From the NCBI GenBank assembly GCA_951329385.1, contig OX589599.1:7254001-7318000 (forward strand): a DNA stretch of 64,000 nucleotides, read 5' to 3'. This stretch comes from Polia nebulosa (Eukaryota > Arthropoda > Insecta > Lepidoptera > Noctuidae). The notes beneath the pieces were generated by a model, which was not told the origin of the DNA, searched no databases, and saw nothing but the letters and a program-made list of their open reading frames with translations. This document shows positions 53,894 to 63,780 of this stretch, one piece after another. Position 1 is the first letter of the stretch. Every line of letters begins with the position of its first letter. The position numbers and the translations under genes were made by a program.

Positions 53894-54045
53894 GCTTCGC
53901 ACAGGTATAAATTATACACCTAAACCTTCCACATGAATCACTCTGTCTACTGGTGAAAGCTGCATGAAAATCCGATGAGCAGTTTTTGAGTTTATCGCAA
54001 ACAAACAGACAGACACGGTGGGGGACTTTGTTTTGTTATATACAG
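53885..54045 (+). repeat. CCCCAGCTTCGCACAGG-type repeat
   Basis: ACCCGCCCCAGCTTCGCACA, GCATGAAAATCCGATGAGC and GGGGGACTTTGTTTTGT. Family as at 40031. Confidence 0.55.
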
Positions 54046-54235
54046 TGACTAGCTTCTGCCGCTTCGCCCGCGTGGATTAGTACTTCTATTATAATTTCGA
54101 AAAACCCTTTCTTAGTGAACTCTTTACAAAGAACACACCCTCCAAATTTCATGTCTCTAGGACCAGCGATTTAGGCTGTGCGTTGATTATATCAGTCAGT
54201 CAGTCAGGACTTTAAATTTTCTACAGCTTGTAACA
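54046..54235 (-). repeat. CCTGACTGACTGA-type repeat, copy 3
   Basis: GCCGCTTCGCCCGCGTGG at the left and TCAGTCAGTCAGTCAGGACT at the right, the reverse of 35050-35280. Confidence 0.7.
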
Positions 54236-55555
54236 AAACCCTGTCCGATCCTGTAGGGGTCCTGTACTTGGTATCGTACTGCGTACACATATATGTAATC
54301 ATTTAATGGATACGAGATAATTATTTTTCCCCAATGAAAATAATTAATTTTAAATAAAATAAAATCTTATCAAATGCAACACTGAGCACTTCTTCTATTC
54401 TTCTTCACTCGACAAAGTTCACCTACTGTTTCGTTTGAAAGATGCCGCCGCCGCCGGAGCGAGACAGAGTGCCTACAGCGCGGCTAGTGCGCGGCGGTAT
54501 CGTTTGAAATAAAAATAGGTAAAATGAAATTTCGCCGGCCGGTGGAGTGTTGTCAACTTATGAAAATTTGATATATTTTATAAAAATAAAAAATCTATAA
54601 CTTTTGATTTTTATGAGTTACATTTTTTTTACAACTTTTTCTAGAATAGAATAGAATAGAATAGACATTTATTACGACACACACACACACACACACACAA
54701 CACACATTGACATTTATTTAGTACGTATGTTAAACAAAGAATACGCCTTTATTGGATCAGACAGAGTTTCTGTTACATGCTGTATACATATATACAGATA
54801 TTGAAGAGCTTATAGTATAAGTTGTCATGATTCTCGAAATAAAATTTTCAACTATAATGTTTTGCTCAGTTTAAATATTTTTCCGACCCCCAAAAAACCT
54901 TCTCTATACCTACAATTTCACACAAAACCTCCAATGCTTAGCATAACACCTACAAAAATCAGCATTAAAAGTAATTCCTTTTCAAATCCCTCGCGACCCC
55001 GGCCGTAACAGACGGATTATGTATAAGATGCTTCTAAAATTCACTGGATGAGCAGAAAAATCGTCAAGTATTCGCGTGTATCACAAAAGGAGGTGGGAAG
55101 GTGGGGTAAAGGGGTTCACCCCCAGGTGGGGTTGTTCGGCATCTGTCGCGAACGACGAACGAATTGGATGTGATTTCGGTATTGTAAGAATTTTGATGAT
55201 TGATGTTGTTTGTCGGCGAGAACATTGTGGGTACAATGATCTTTGAGATGCTGAAAATTGTTTTCTTCTAATTTTTGAGGCTTTACATTTTGTTATGCGT
55301 CAGTCTCTTACGACATTCGATGTAGATATATGTATAATGGATTTGCAAGTTTTTGGAGAGAAATCTTCTATAATAGTGTTGAGCGATTTTTGGTAGGGGC
55401 AAAACTTATGTGTGTAGATTAAGTTTATGTAGTAACATAGTTGTTATGGAATATTGTTACTAATAAATTGAGTCTTAGTTACTTTTAAATAAATATATTA
55501 TTATTATCGTTTAGGTATTCACTTTTGTACATATTATTTACATTTTCAAATATTT
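54236..55555. other. No gene; microsatellite at 54636-54712
   Basis: AGAAT/ATAGA units, then ACACACACACACAC. A GCC-repeat block (ATGCCGCCGCCGCCGG) is at about 54441. Otherwise nothing recognised. Confidence 0.45.
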
Positions 55556-55822
55556 CCGGTTCGGTTCCGTACTCGAAGGGTCCAAACGGAGCCCTACTGT
55601 CACTCACGTGCCCTGCTGTCTGTCACGTGTCCATCTGTCCGTCCGTCTGTCTATCACAAAATTTTGTTCCGAAGATTTTTTTAACTTCCCATTGACGTAT
55701 GAACTTGAAAGGTGAAAATGTTTATTACTACACTAATCAGATTTTTTCTTTAATAATTCCCTCATTTGGTGCGGAACCCTAAATGTGCAAAGTCCGAGTC
55801 GCACTTGGCCGGGTTTTTTGGT
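55556..55822 (+). repeat. GTTCCGTAC-type dispersed repeat, copy 8
   Basis: CGGTTCCGTACTCGAAGGG, TCCGTCCGTCTGTCTATC, AAAATTTTGTTCCGAAG, then GCGGAACCCTAAATGTGC and CACTTGGCCGGGTTTTTT. Confidence 0.7.
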
Positions 55823-56158
55823 AATTTAAAATGTCTTCCTTGAAGAAAGCGGTTTAGGTCCGTTAGCAGAAGCGACTACCCGTTTCCTTTCCCTTTGTAT
55901 GTTTGTAATCATAAAAGACTCAATTAAAAGCTCAGTTTGCCGCATAACTTCCTTCATCCCTCACTGGTGGTCGGCGGGTCGGCACAGCGGTTGGGGGTGT
56001 TCCGCGATGAGTGCGGAGTCAGGCCCGGGCGTGACCCCGCATTGAGGAATGACCAATCTCACTTCCAGCCTACTTGTTTACTGAGCCCAAGTGATTTTAT
56101 TATGTACATCATATTTTTAGCTAAGATTTTTGTGAGAACAGTGTAAGATCAAAAAGAA
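55823..56158. other. No gene seen
   Basis: A GC-rich patch (55975-56045) has no recognised identity. Confidence 0.35.
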
Positions 56159-56408
56159 AATACATTAAAAATGAAAAAATAACTGTAATTTCGGAAATCG
56201 GTGTTTGTTCGTTATTTGGCACTGACTTCCGAAATTAAAGATATTTTTTCATTTTTAGTGTATACTTAAAATTTTCTTTTTTGGAAGTCGGTTGTTTTTT
56301 TGTAGAAAAGTTTTTTTTTATTTTTCACTTTTTAGTTGTTATACCCCAGAAATAAAAACATACATACAGTCGAACATAAAACCTCCTGCTTTTCGAAGTC
56401 GGTTGAAA
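56159..56408 (-). mobile_element. AACCGACTTC foldback element, short copy
   Basis: AACTGTAATTTCGGAAATCG and CTGACTTCCGAAATTAAAG form a diverged hairpin, and TTTTCGAAGTCGGTTGAAAA is the outer end. The body between is mostly deleted. Confidence 0.65.
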
Positions 56409-56573
56409 AATGAGTGGTTAATTGTGTACAAAAAACAAGGTGAAAGTGATTGTCCTGTTAATTTCGGGAGGTGTTGATGACTGAGGCCTATATTCCAAGT
56501 CAATGAAGGACTTCCGATCGTCTAAGTCGTCATGACAACAGAAAAAAAACCATGATTTATGTCAATAAATAAC

Positions 56574-56711
56574 AAGAATAGAAAGAGGAAGAGGTGGCGA
56601 GACGACCTTAATGCACACCGCGTGGACTGGTTTGAGGAAGCACGGGAGAAGAGTTCCTGGAAGGACTTGGAGGAGGCCTCTGCCCAGCTGTGGGACAACG
56701 TAGGCTTGTAA
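56574..56711 (+). pseudogene. LINE ORF2, last 45 codons
   Basis: The frame reads KNRKRKRWRDDLNAHR, then VDWFEEAREKSSWKDLEEA and SAQLWDNVGL, stop. This is the closing block of a Jockey/R1/RTE-like LINE polymerase (RWRDDL ... W ... LxEAxAQxW), open to its natural stop and followed by nine A. Confidence 0.7.
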
Positions 56712-56786
56712 AAAAAAAACTGACAATTTGATAATTGGAGGTGGAGTCGAGTTGGAGGCCATGACTTTAGAATATGGGGTTTAGAA

Positions 56787-57007
56787 CTTAGACTATGATA
56801 GGTTATAGACGGAACATCATTGGACATTTAATGAAGCAGAACCGTTATAATGTGTGAGTCACCTTGACGAACGTAACGATGACGTGTCGGCTTCTCATTT
56901 TATCTATGTGTGCTTATTTCGCGTGTACAGATAAAAGCCAGCTTCTCATTCTGGTACTTCAGATTGCTGGATTTTGACACTCCGTCTATAACCTTTCATA
57001 GTCTAAG
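56787..57007 (-). mobile_element. hAT-like MITE, copy 2, with exact 8-bp duplication
   Basis: GTTTAGAA stands directly outside both ends (56779-56786 and 57008-57015). It fits the hAT target pattern nTnnnnAn. The ends CTTAGACTATGATAGGTTAT and ATAACCTTTCATAGTCTAAG are inverted repeats of about 27 bp. 221 bp, no frame. Confidence 0.88.
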
Positions 57008-57478
57008 GTTTAGAATGGGTTAAACCTCTATATTTTTTACGTCTCTTAAGCAATTTATTTCACAGCATAGAAAGAAAAGTCCAACGCTGATTGATTTTCG
57101 GTTAAAAAAAAAAACAATTTTCTTTATGTCAACCTAGTTTAAACTATGCTTCGGATGTGGAATTCATCTGAGTAGTTTTACGGTTACGTTTCGAAACATT
57201 TTAACGGTTCAACTTTCACAACGTCAAAGTTTTCTTGTAATAAAATACTTAATGCTCCGACCATTATTTTATTATTTATTTTAAGTTTTTGTAAGAATAT
57301 GGCTCGTAAACTAATAAGTATAATAAGTAGTAGTAGTATAAGTGTAATTCCGATGTTACAAACTACTTTTTTTTTTAAATTATAAGTTGTTTGATATTCA
57401 TTGTTGTTGGAAGAATTTTGTTTTGGATAGTTTTGAAGACCATAACCACTGTTTTAGCTTCAGTAAAATAATGTATAC
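57008..57478. other. No gene seen
   Basis: AT-rich; nothing recognised. Confidence 0.4.
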
Positions 57479-57975
57479 TGTGACAACCTTATGTTGGCGA
57501 CCTTATGGTGGAGACTGGCACGTTGGAAGTTTGGAACGTTCTAGAAACTCTTGGAACGCCGATTGAAATTAAGAAGAATAGGGAAGACTTTTGTTTTGGA
57601 GTACAGTTCTGCTAGCCCGACCGAAGAGGGCACACATGTAATATATAATGTTTTAATATAGTTCCTCTGAGTGCGCTATTCCTCTTTCTTTTATAACACT
57701 ACGCACTATAAGCAGTCACTCTCATACACCACACTCTCGCGTTGCCAGCGAGTACGACAGCCCCTAGACGCTTACGAAGATCCCCCAGGGACCCTGCAGT
57801 ACGAGAAGGTTTTTTTTTTTTTTGGGGGGTGGGAAATCATCTTATGACTTCTTCCGCTCTAGGGTGGAGCGGAAGGGCGTGTCAGACTCTTACTGACTAA
57901 AACCCACCCCTGTTCCTCCCTGCCCTACGTGGCCGGGGGCGAAGTACGAGAAGGTGCTCCAGGTCCCTACAATAC
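57479..57975 (+). repeat. Possible solo LTR, TGTGAC family, copy 2, interrupted
   Basis: Starts TGTGACAACCTTATG and shares CAGTTCTGCTAGCCCGACCG and ACTCTCGCGTTGCCAGCGAG with 53522-53893. A retroposon interrupts it at 57811-57942. Confidence 0.4.
57811..57942 (-). mobile_element. Poly(A) retroposon, TGACACGCCC family, with exact 13-bp duplication
   Basis: AGTACGAGAAGGT is found at 57798-57810 and 57943-57955. On the minus strand the insert ends GATGATTTCCCACCCCCC then 13 A. It is a 132-bp 5'-truncated copy. The A tail flush with the duplication shows that the family moves by target-primed reverse transcription. Confidence 0.92.
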
Positions 57976-58172
57976 CTACTAAAGTTCCAGCGTGTATTGA
58001 AAAACGACAAAACTAAACCTTTTTTTTTGAGTACCTAACCTAGTGAGTTAATTAACCCCAAAACTCAAGAAATATCCTTCAATATTTCCTGAATTATTCT
58101 GTTGGGCTATCTTAAAGAGCGTGTTTGTTACTTTGAAAGTGAGATACCTAATATAGCATTTATGCGAAAATT

Positions 58173-58736
58173 TTGCAAATTATGCATTCATTTTTAAGCG
58201 ATGGCGAAATAGATCGGACTGTTAAGCACAGAATTAACATTGGATGGATGAAATGGCGGCAGGTCACCGGGACTATCTGTGACTCCCGCATTCCCCTAAA
58301 ACTTAAGGGGAAGATTTATAAAACAATGGTCAGACCTGCTGTCTTGTATGGTTCAGAATGTTGGGCCACAAAAGGGATGAATGAAAAGCAATTGCATGTA
58401 GCTGAGATGAGAATGCTAAGAGCGATGTGTGGTGTTACGCGCATGGATAGAATTAGGAATGAGTATATAAGAGGAAGTCTGAAAGTGGCACCGCTGACTG
58501 AAAAATTGTGTGGAAATCGGTTGTCGTGGTATGGGCATGTGATGCGGAGGAATGAAGAAAATGTCGTGAGGAAAGTCTTGTGTATGGATGTGAATGGCTA
58601 TAAGAGTAGGGGAAGGCCAAAGAAAAGATGGTTGGACTGTGTGAAAGAGGATATGGGTGAAAAGGGGGTGACTACAGAGATGACGACTAATAGAGGAGTA
58701 TGGAAGAAAAAGACATGTTGCGCCGACCCCAAATAA
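58173..58736 (+). CDS. Open C-terminal fragment of an RTE-type LINE polymerase (187 aa)
   Basis: The first eight residues (MQIMHSFL) come from host DNA; the LINE part starts at Ser9. It runs without a stop: GWMKWRQVTGTICD, KLKGKIYKTMVRPAVLYGSE, LHVAEMRMLRAMCGVTRMDR, NRLSWYGHVMRRNEENVVRK, GRPKKRWLDCVKEDMG and CCADPK at the end. This is the region after the reverse transcriptase palm in RTE-like LINEs. The catalytic YADD part and the endonuclease are missing, so it has no enzyme activity of its own. The open state indicates a recent insertion. Confidence 0.8.
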   Translation: MQIMHSFLSDGEIDRTVKHRINIGWMKWRQVTGTICDSRIPLKLKGKIYKTMVRPAVLYGSECWATKGMNEKQLHVAEMRMLRAMCGVTRMDRIRNEYIRGSLKVAPLTEKLCGNRLSWYGHVMRRNEENVVRKVLCMDVNGYKSRGRPKKRWLDCVKEDMGEKGVTTEMTTNRGVWKKKTCCADPK

Positions 58737-58763
58737 ATTGGGATAAGGGCAGGAGAATGATGA
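58197..58763 (+). mobile_element. RTE-type LINE, 5'-truncated, with exact 14-bp duplication
   Basis: TGCATTCATTTTTA is at 58183-58196 and 58764-58777. The 567-bp insert ends GGGCAGGAGAATGATGA, the TGATGA-type tail of the family. Shorter copies at 10465 and 35902 use different target sites. Confidence 0.93.
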
Positions 58764-59003
58764 TGCATTCATTTTTAGCCCGCACACAGCTGAACATTTG
58801 ATAGATGTTGTTGTCCATACAAAATTGTGAAGCCAGAAAAATCTAATAATATTTTCTTGATAAAAAAGAAACTTATTTTAAAGTTGTAAAAATCCGAGTT
58901 GGCTCCCTGTATAATCGATATAAGTTTTCAATCACTGTTGCTTGAATTTTTATTTGAAATATTTAATTATTTTATTGTGAAATGTAAAAATATTGTTGAT
59001 TTT

Positions 59004-59520
59004 TTAACCGACTTTCGAAAAAGGAGGAGGTTCTATGTTCGACTGTATGTTTTTTTATTTTATTTTTTATGTATGTCCGCGCATTTCTCCGTCAGTTGTG
59101 GACCGATTTTCAAAATTCTTTTTTTATCCGAAAGAATATACTCCCGAGGTGGTCCCATATAAATTTTATCGATATTGCTTTAGCACTTTTTGAGAAACTG
59201 AACAAAAACGAAAAATACGCATATCTTGATGACGTTTTTATGTGCTCCAAATGTTTAAATTCCACGTTCCATGTTATTGAGGTTTTTAGTTCTGGGGTAA
59301 AACAACTAAAAAGCGAAAAATAAAAAACCTTTTTACAAAAAAAACAACCGACTTCCAAAAAAAATACACTAAAAATTTAAAAATAACTTTAATTTCGGAA
59401 GCCGGTGTCAAATATTGAAGAAATAAAATACAAACACCGACTTCCCAAATTAAAGTTATTTTTAAATTTTTAGTGTATTTTTTTTGGAAGTCGGTTGTTT
59501 TTTTTTTTGTAAAAAAGTTT
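59004..59520 (+). mobile_element. AACCGACTTC foldback element with arms of about 75 bp
   Basis: Starts TTAACCGACTTTCGAAAAAG. The arms near 59333-59408 and 59433-59516 pair almost completely (GCCGG against GTCGG, and one C for G, are the differences I see). The arm has TACACTAAAAATTTAAAAAT where other copies have AAAGTGCAAAATAAC, so it represents a second subfamily. Confidence 0.82.
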
Positions 59521-59522
59521 TT

Positions 59523-60101
59523 TTGTTAGTGAAACAAGAATAAGGACACAGATAGATAGACTGAACAAACTTTATTGTACACCAAAACAGTTACACAGCT
59601 AAGTTATGGTGGGTGTTTCAATAAACTAGCAAGCAAATGGTTAAATAAAGTAAAATTAATACCTATTCGGAGGTCGGTCAGAAAATGTAGGTGAACACTC
59701 CACCTTAAGGTGTATTTTCCTGTGCGTTTTCCGTATTATTTGCACAAAAATCCATCCACACAATTCTCCAACCCCCACCTAACTCTAAAAATCTAATTTA
59801 ACTTCCAAACATGCTTAAAATTTCACGTCACCGGCAAGCTCAAGTATGCCCAGAAAATTGGAAGCATGCACTATCTACCGATCTCTAGGCGGAGTGCCGG
59901 ATCCGTCACCTGAAGTGCCACCAAGTACCACCGAGAGTACTGGAGAATCTGAAGAACATCAGAGAACTCTTGAGTGACGGAGACACTGATAGACTTTGCT
60001 GAGGGACTTTTAAGTTTTGAAGTCTTGGAAATAGATGTGGGTAGTCTGGGATTTGTCTTTGATGTTAGGTTAAGTCCTGGAGGAATTATCATTGATGGGT
60101 T
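59523..60101. other. No gene seen
   Basis: Nothing recognised; a minus-strand frame at 59871-60092 is serine- and lysine-rich with no motif. Confidence 0.4.
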
Positions 60102-60229
60102 GGTACAGTCACGAGCAAAAATATGTACCTACTCAAGCAAACTTTACTTGTAAGCTCGAGTATCATAAATGGACGGTTTTAAGATGCTCGAGCTAAAGTT
60201 TGTTGTCTACTTTTGCTCGTGACTGTACC
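60102..60229. mobile_element. Palindromic MITE, CAGTCACGAGC family, copy 2
   Basis: GGTACAGTCACGAGCAAAAA and TTTTGCTCGTGACTGTACC are the ends. The middle includes CTTTACTTGTAAGCTCGAG as in copy 1 (15503) plus a different 25-bp centre. Confidence 0.85.
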
Positions 60230-60509
60230 TATATTACATTTGTTTAGGTATGTAACTAAAGGTAAACAAAAAAATTGTCACTAGTGTCAAAACTGTTAAT
60301 TTTGTCTGGTTAACCGACTAAATGTAATACCTGTTAGTTCAATTGTCGTACTACGTCTAAGTTTTACTCTTCAATTTGGCAACTTTATATAAATTTGTTT
60401 ACCTTTACGTACATAAACAAATGGAATTTAGGTTCAAAATTATATTTTCGCATATTATAACATTTTTGTGATTATGCTGATTGTTGATGATTAAAAGGCT
60501 GATGATGAT

Positions 60510-60762
60510 GGTGATGATACCCGAAGGGTCCAAACGGAACCCTATTGTTGTCACTCACGTGTCCCGTCTGTCTGTCTGTCCGTCCTTCGTCTTTCACAAA
60601 ATTTTGTTACGAAGAATGTTTTAACTTTCCATTGACCCATGAATTTGAAATTTGGTGATAATGTTTATTATTACGTATACTTTACTAACAAATACCAATG
60701 TATTATATGGTATGATACCCTTAATATGCGAAATCCGACACGCACTTTGCCAGTTTTTTTTT
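60510..60762 (+). repeat. GTTCCGTAC-type dispersed repeat, copy 9
   Basis: ACCCGAAGGGTCCAAACGG, GTCTGTCTGTCTGTCCGTC-like run, TTTGGTGATAATGTTTATTA and CACGCACTTTGCCAGTTTTT. Just before it (60483-60520) is TTAAAAGGCTGATGATGATG, the tail of a tRNA-SINE whose body is gone. Confidence 0.65.
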
Positions 60763-61397
60763 TTAAATTAATGTCTATCAAAATTGGCTCAGCAGTCTCA
60801 ACCATTCTCATTGCCAACATAATTTATCGAGACCCTATAATGAAACCATTATTTTCAAAAACAACATTAATATACTTATTAGAAAAACAGTTACATGGAT
60901 GTGATGAAATCAATTTACCAAATAAATCTTAACAACTACACATCCAACAGCAGATGACTTACAACTTTATCTAAAAGAAAATAAAGTTGCTTTTCAGAAG
61001 GTAGTGTTTTCAAGTGCGGTTTATCTTGGGTGGGGTACTATCAGTTCTCACGTACTTTTCACGGTAGGTATGTGATTTATCGTGAATGGTGCTAGGCGTA
61101 GTCAAGCGTAGGCAAGCGTAGGCGTAGTCAACTCGTTACCGTGTCCCGAATACACTAGGTGCTTCGAAGCCATTAAAATATTATGTTTTGTGTCAGATTC
61201 TTGCGCGTGAGATGAATTATTATGAGCTTTTGAATATCGAAGCGAAGATTAGATAAATGTTGTGTATCTGAGGTTTTTATTTGAATATGAAAGAGGCTAA
61301 TGTGTTGTTCTCAATCAGTCAAAGGTTGCTGGGAGAAAACTCACTTTTAATTAATTTATCTCGCCTTTTTACTTGAACTTATCAATGCACTGTTTAC
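60763..61397. other. No gene seen
   Basis: Short GTAGGCAAGCGTAGGCG duplication at about 61097-61125. Nothing else. Confidence 0.4.
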
Positions 61398-61645
61398 TGT
61401 GACGATTGTAGACACAGCCTAATTTCTGCACCGGCCTTTAGCAGGCAGTTAAGAATATTGGAGAGTCGATGGAATAATTATAAAGAGTAGGTATGAATTT
61501 TGTTTGATGTGAGACTGAGAGTTTTGCCCTTGCAAGTGGGCACACATATATCTTTCTGTGATTACCAATATAGTTATTTAAAGTGCCCTCAGCTCTTTTC
61601 TTATCCGCCCTTAGCGAGTTACCCTTTTAAACACCGCACTCTAGC
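61398..61645 (+). repeat. Possible solo LTR, TGTGAC family, copy 3, truncated
   Basis: TGTGACGATTGTAGACACAG, ATATAGTTATTTAAAGTGCC and CCCTCAGCTCTTTTCTTATC match 53522-53770. Confidence 0.4.
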
Positions 61646-62479
61646 TAAGAAGCTCATAATAATAGTTTTCTTTATATGGGCAAAATCTGCAGGCAGTATA
61701 ATGTTATCATTTCAATAAAGCAACCTTTTAAGACACCCGCAGACAGGCGCAACGCGACATGAAGAGATGATGACAATCCTTTTTAATCATAAAAAAGCAA
61801 CGGATATGTTACCTGTAAGCTGTAAAACATGTTTGTATGAAAAATGGTTGTCGCACCATTGTCACGTCTTACCTACGAGTAGCTGCGAGAGCCTCTATGC
61901 GTTGCAAGCTTTACTTGAACATATTTATTCTAATGACCTTCTTGTTGAGAATATACGCTTAAGTATACATAAGTAGGCACTTTAACACCATTTGTTACCT
62001 AAGTGCTGTTTGCAGATTTATTACCACACAAAGGTTTATTCCATTCACATAAAAACTTCTTTTATTTAATACTTTTTTAGTACAGCTCAATCGATCACAC
62101 CCACACTTCTCGATAAAACTATTTACTCAATCGAAAAACCCAATATTTAAACCTTTATTTTCATAAGTACTTCAGTCAATAAAAATTATGATTTATTCGT
62201 AAACATAGGTTGTATGCCAATTTCAAGACATCAAAGGTTTGTCAATAGAGAATTTCCCATAGCACTCAGTTTGAGCCATATATCACTTAAAAAACATGAA
62301 ATAATATTTGCTTTAGCTGACAAGTACACATTTACTATTATTTATTTAGTTCCTCTACATAAATGATATTAGCTGGCCGCTGTCAATTACTGTGAGCCAT
62401 CTCTTAAGTAAATCTATACATTACCGAAGTTGAGGCTGGTATCCATTACGCGCATCCAACATAGAGTCTCTAGAGGAGC
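61646..62479. other. No gene recognised
   Basis: A 69-codon frame at 61767-61976 has no known motif. Confidence 0.4.
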
Positions 62480-62560
62480 TCGAGGGCGTGTCAGACTCCT
62501 ACTGACTAAAACCCACCCGTGGTCCTTCAGTTGACCTTGCCTTTCATGGCCGCGGAGACT
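62480..62560 (-). repeat. Fragment of the TGACACGCCC retroposon
   Basis: GGGCGTGTCAGACTCCTACT and GACTAAAACCCACCCG in reverse orientation; the tail is lost. Confidence 0.6.
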
Positions 62561-62601
62561 CTTACAAACACTCTCCCGCGACTCTGGAAGCTTGGGGCCC
62601 T

Positions 62602-62690
62602 ACCATGACGTCTTAAAATCATCATGAATCCAGTGTGAGAAAAGGATAATGCTTTACGGCCTATATAGCTCCGTTTGTCACTCACACTTT
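62602..62690. repeat. Half of the CTACTATGACTT TIR element
   Basis: CCCTACCATGACGTCTTAAA and ATCATCATGAATCCAGTGTG correspond to the left half of 37990-38103. Confidence 0.5.
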
Positions 62691-62706
62691 GTTTTTAACC
62701 GCTGTT

Positions 62707-62993
62707 CGGGCCTGAGGACTTCTAGTAATGGGTAGCTCGCCGTCCGATCTGCACCAGGCCCGAAATTTGACGGCGCGTAGTATTCCACGCGCGCCCCAAC
62801 GAGATGTCAGCCACCACTGACGGGGCTCATCATGGCCAATGCCTGCATGCCAAGAGGTCGTGGATAAATTCGTAATAGAGTTACCGCGCCCCTGGGCACT
62901 CAGGCAAAGGTTTTTTTGTGGGTTTTTTAGGCAGTAAGTCTAACACGCCCTCGTCATACGTCATAAGATGATCTCCCACATCCAAAAAAATCA
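62707..62993 (+). mobile_element. Poly(A) retroposon, TGACACGCCC family, plus orientation, near full length
   Basis: TAACCGCTGTT is duplicated at 62696-62706 and 62994-63004. The 287-bp insert starts CGGGCCTGAGGAC, passes TAGCTCGCCGTCCGATCTGC and CACCACTGACGGGGCTCATC, and ends GATGATCTCCCAC plus an A-rich tail. Its 5' end agrees with that of 23398-23707, which supports this as the natural start. Confidence 0.88.
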
Positions 62994-63004
62994 TAACCGC
63001 TGTT

Positions 63005-63132
63005 GTTTAGTTTAATCGTTTCTCTAGGACTCGTCGAGCTTCGTTGCCTCGGCAATTTTTCTGGTAGTCGCCACTGTTGATTCTGGCTTACACAGTTACA
63101 ATGGTTTGGGAATAGTGTGGCGGGCTTGTCAC
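63005..63132 (+). repeat. TGTTGATTCTGGCTT-type repeat fragment
   Basis: TTTAATCGTTTCTCTAGGAC, TCGTCGAGCTTCGTTGCC and TTGATTCTGGCTTACACAG match 40470-40600. The preceding retroposon cut into this copy. Confidence 0.6.
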
Positions 63133-63379
63133 ACTTTGCTTTACTAAAGTCGTTTGCACTTAGGTATTTGCAGCAATTAAAATTGGAACTAAGACTTTTC
63201 GTGTCATAAAAATAACCAAACATGAATAGATGATTAATGCAAACTGTTACCTGTATGTTCCATTTATTTGGATACACTCTCTTTCCACTGAGCGTGATTT
63301 CGTTCGGTGTCATTGTCGAGTTGAGCTGTTCATGTCTTGTATATATGTATGTCGGTCTCGTTTCCGCAACTCCACGCAC

Positions 63380-63780
63380 AAGGCGTGTATTTTGCGTACA
63401 GGTGGGACAGCTTTGTCATACGATCCACCCAAGTTCCTCAAGGAAGGTCAGCAGCGCCCTGAATGTTACTGTTTATTTCGCTTATGTTAGCTGGGTGCTG
63501 TACTACTGGGCAGCTTAGCAACAGATGAGCTGCTGTTTCGTCCTCCTCCATGCAGGCTCTGCAGAGTGGGCTGTCTGTATCTCTTATGACAGAGAGGTGC
63601 TAATTAAAAGACCCGTGGCCAGTTGTAACGGCCGTGACTTTCCGCAGATGAGGTTTAGTCAGTCGCAGGGCTTACTTTGTGATGCGGTCATTAATGGAGG
63701 GAAGTGCCTCCTTGGGCAGCCTGCACTCACTATGGTCGGCCCATAGCGTTTTGTGTTGATCTTTGTTACGTTTCCTTACC
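63380..63780 (-). pseudogene. LINE ORF2 C-terminal RNase H/zinc-finger relic
   Basis: On the minus strand 63680-63440 reads TTGHGSFN, a stop, then HLSVIRDTDSPLCRACMEED and ETAAHLLLSCPVV. This is the RNase H end plus CX2CX(n)HX4C-type finger found at the end of Jockey/I/R1-group LINE polymerases. At least two stops break the frame. It continues toward 63380 with DRMTKLSHLYAKYTP. Confidence 0.7.

Noticed and set aside
58416..58787. Minus-strand frame of 123 codons
   Set aside because: It is antisense to the open RTE polymerase fragment and extends past its target duplication.
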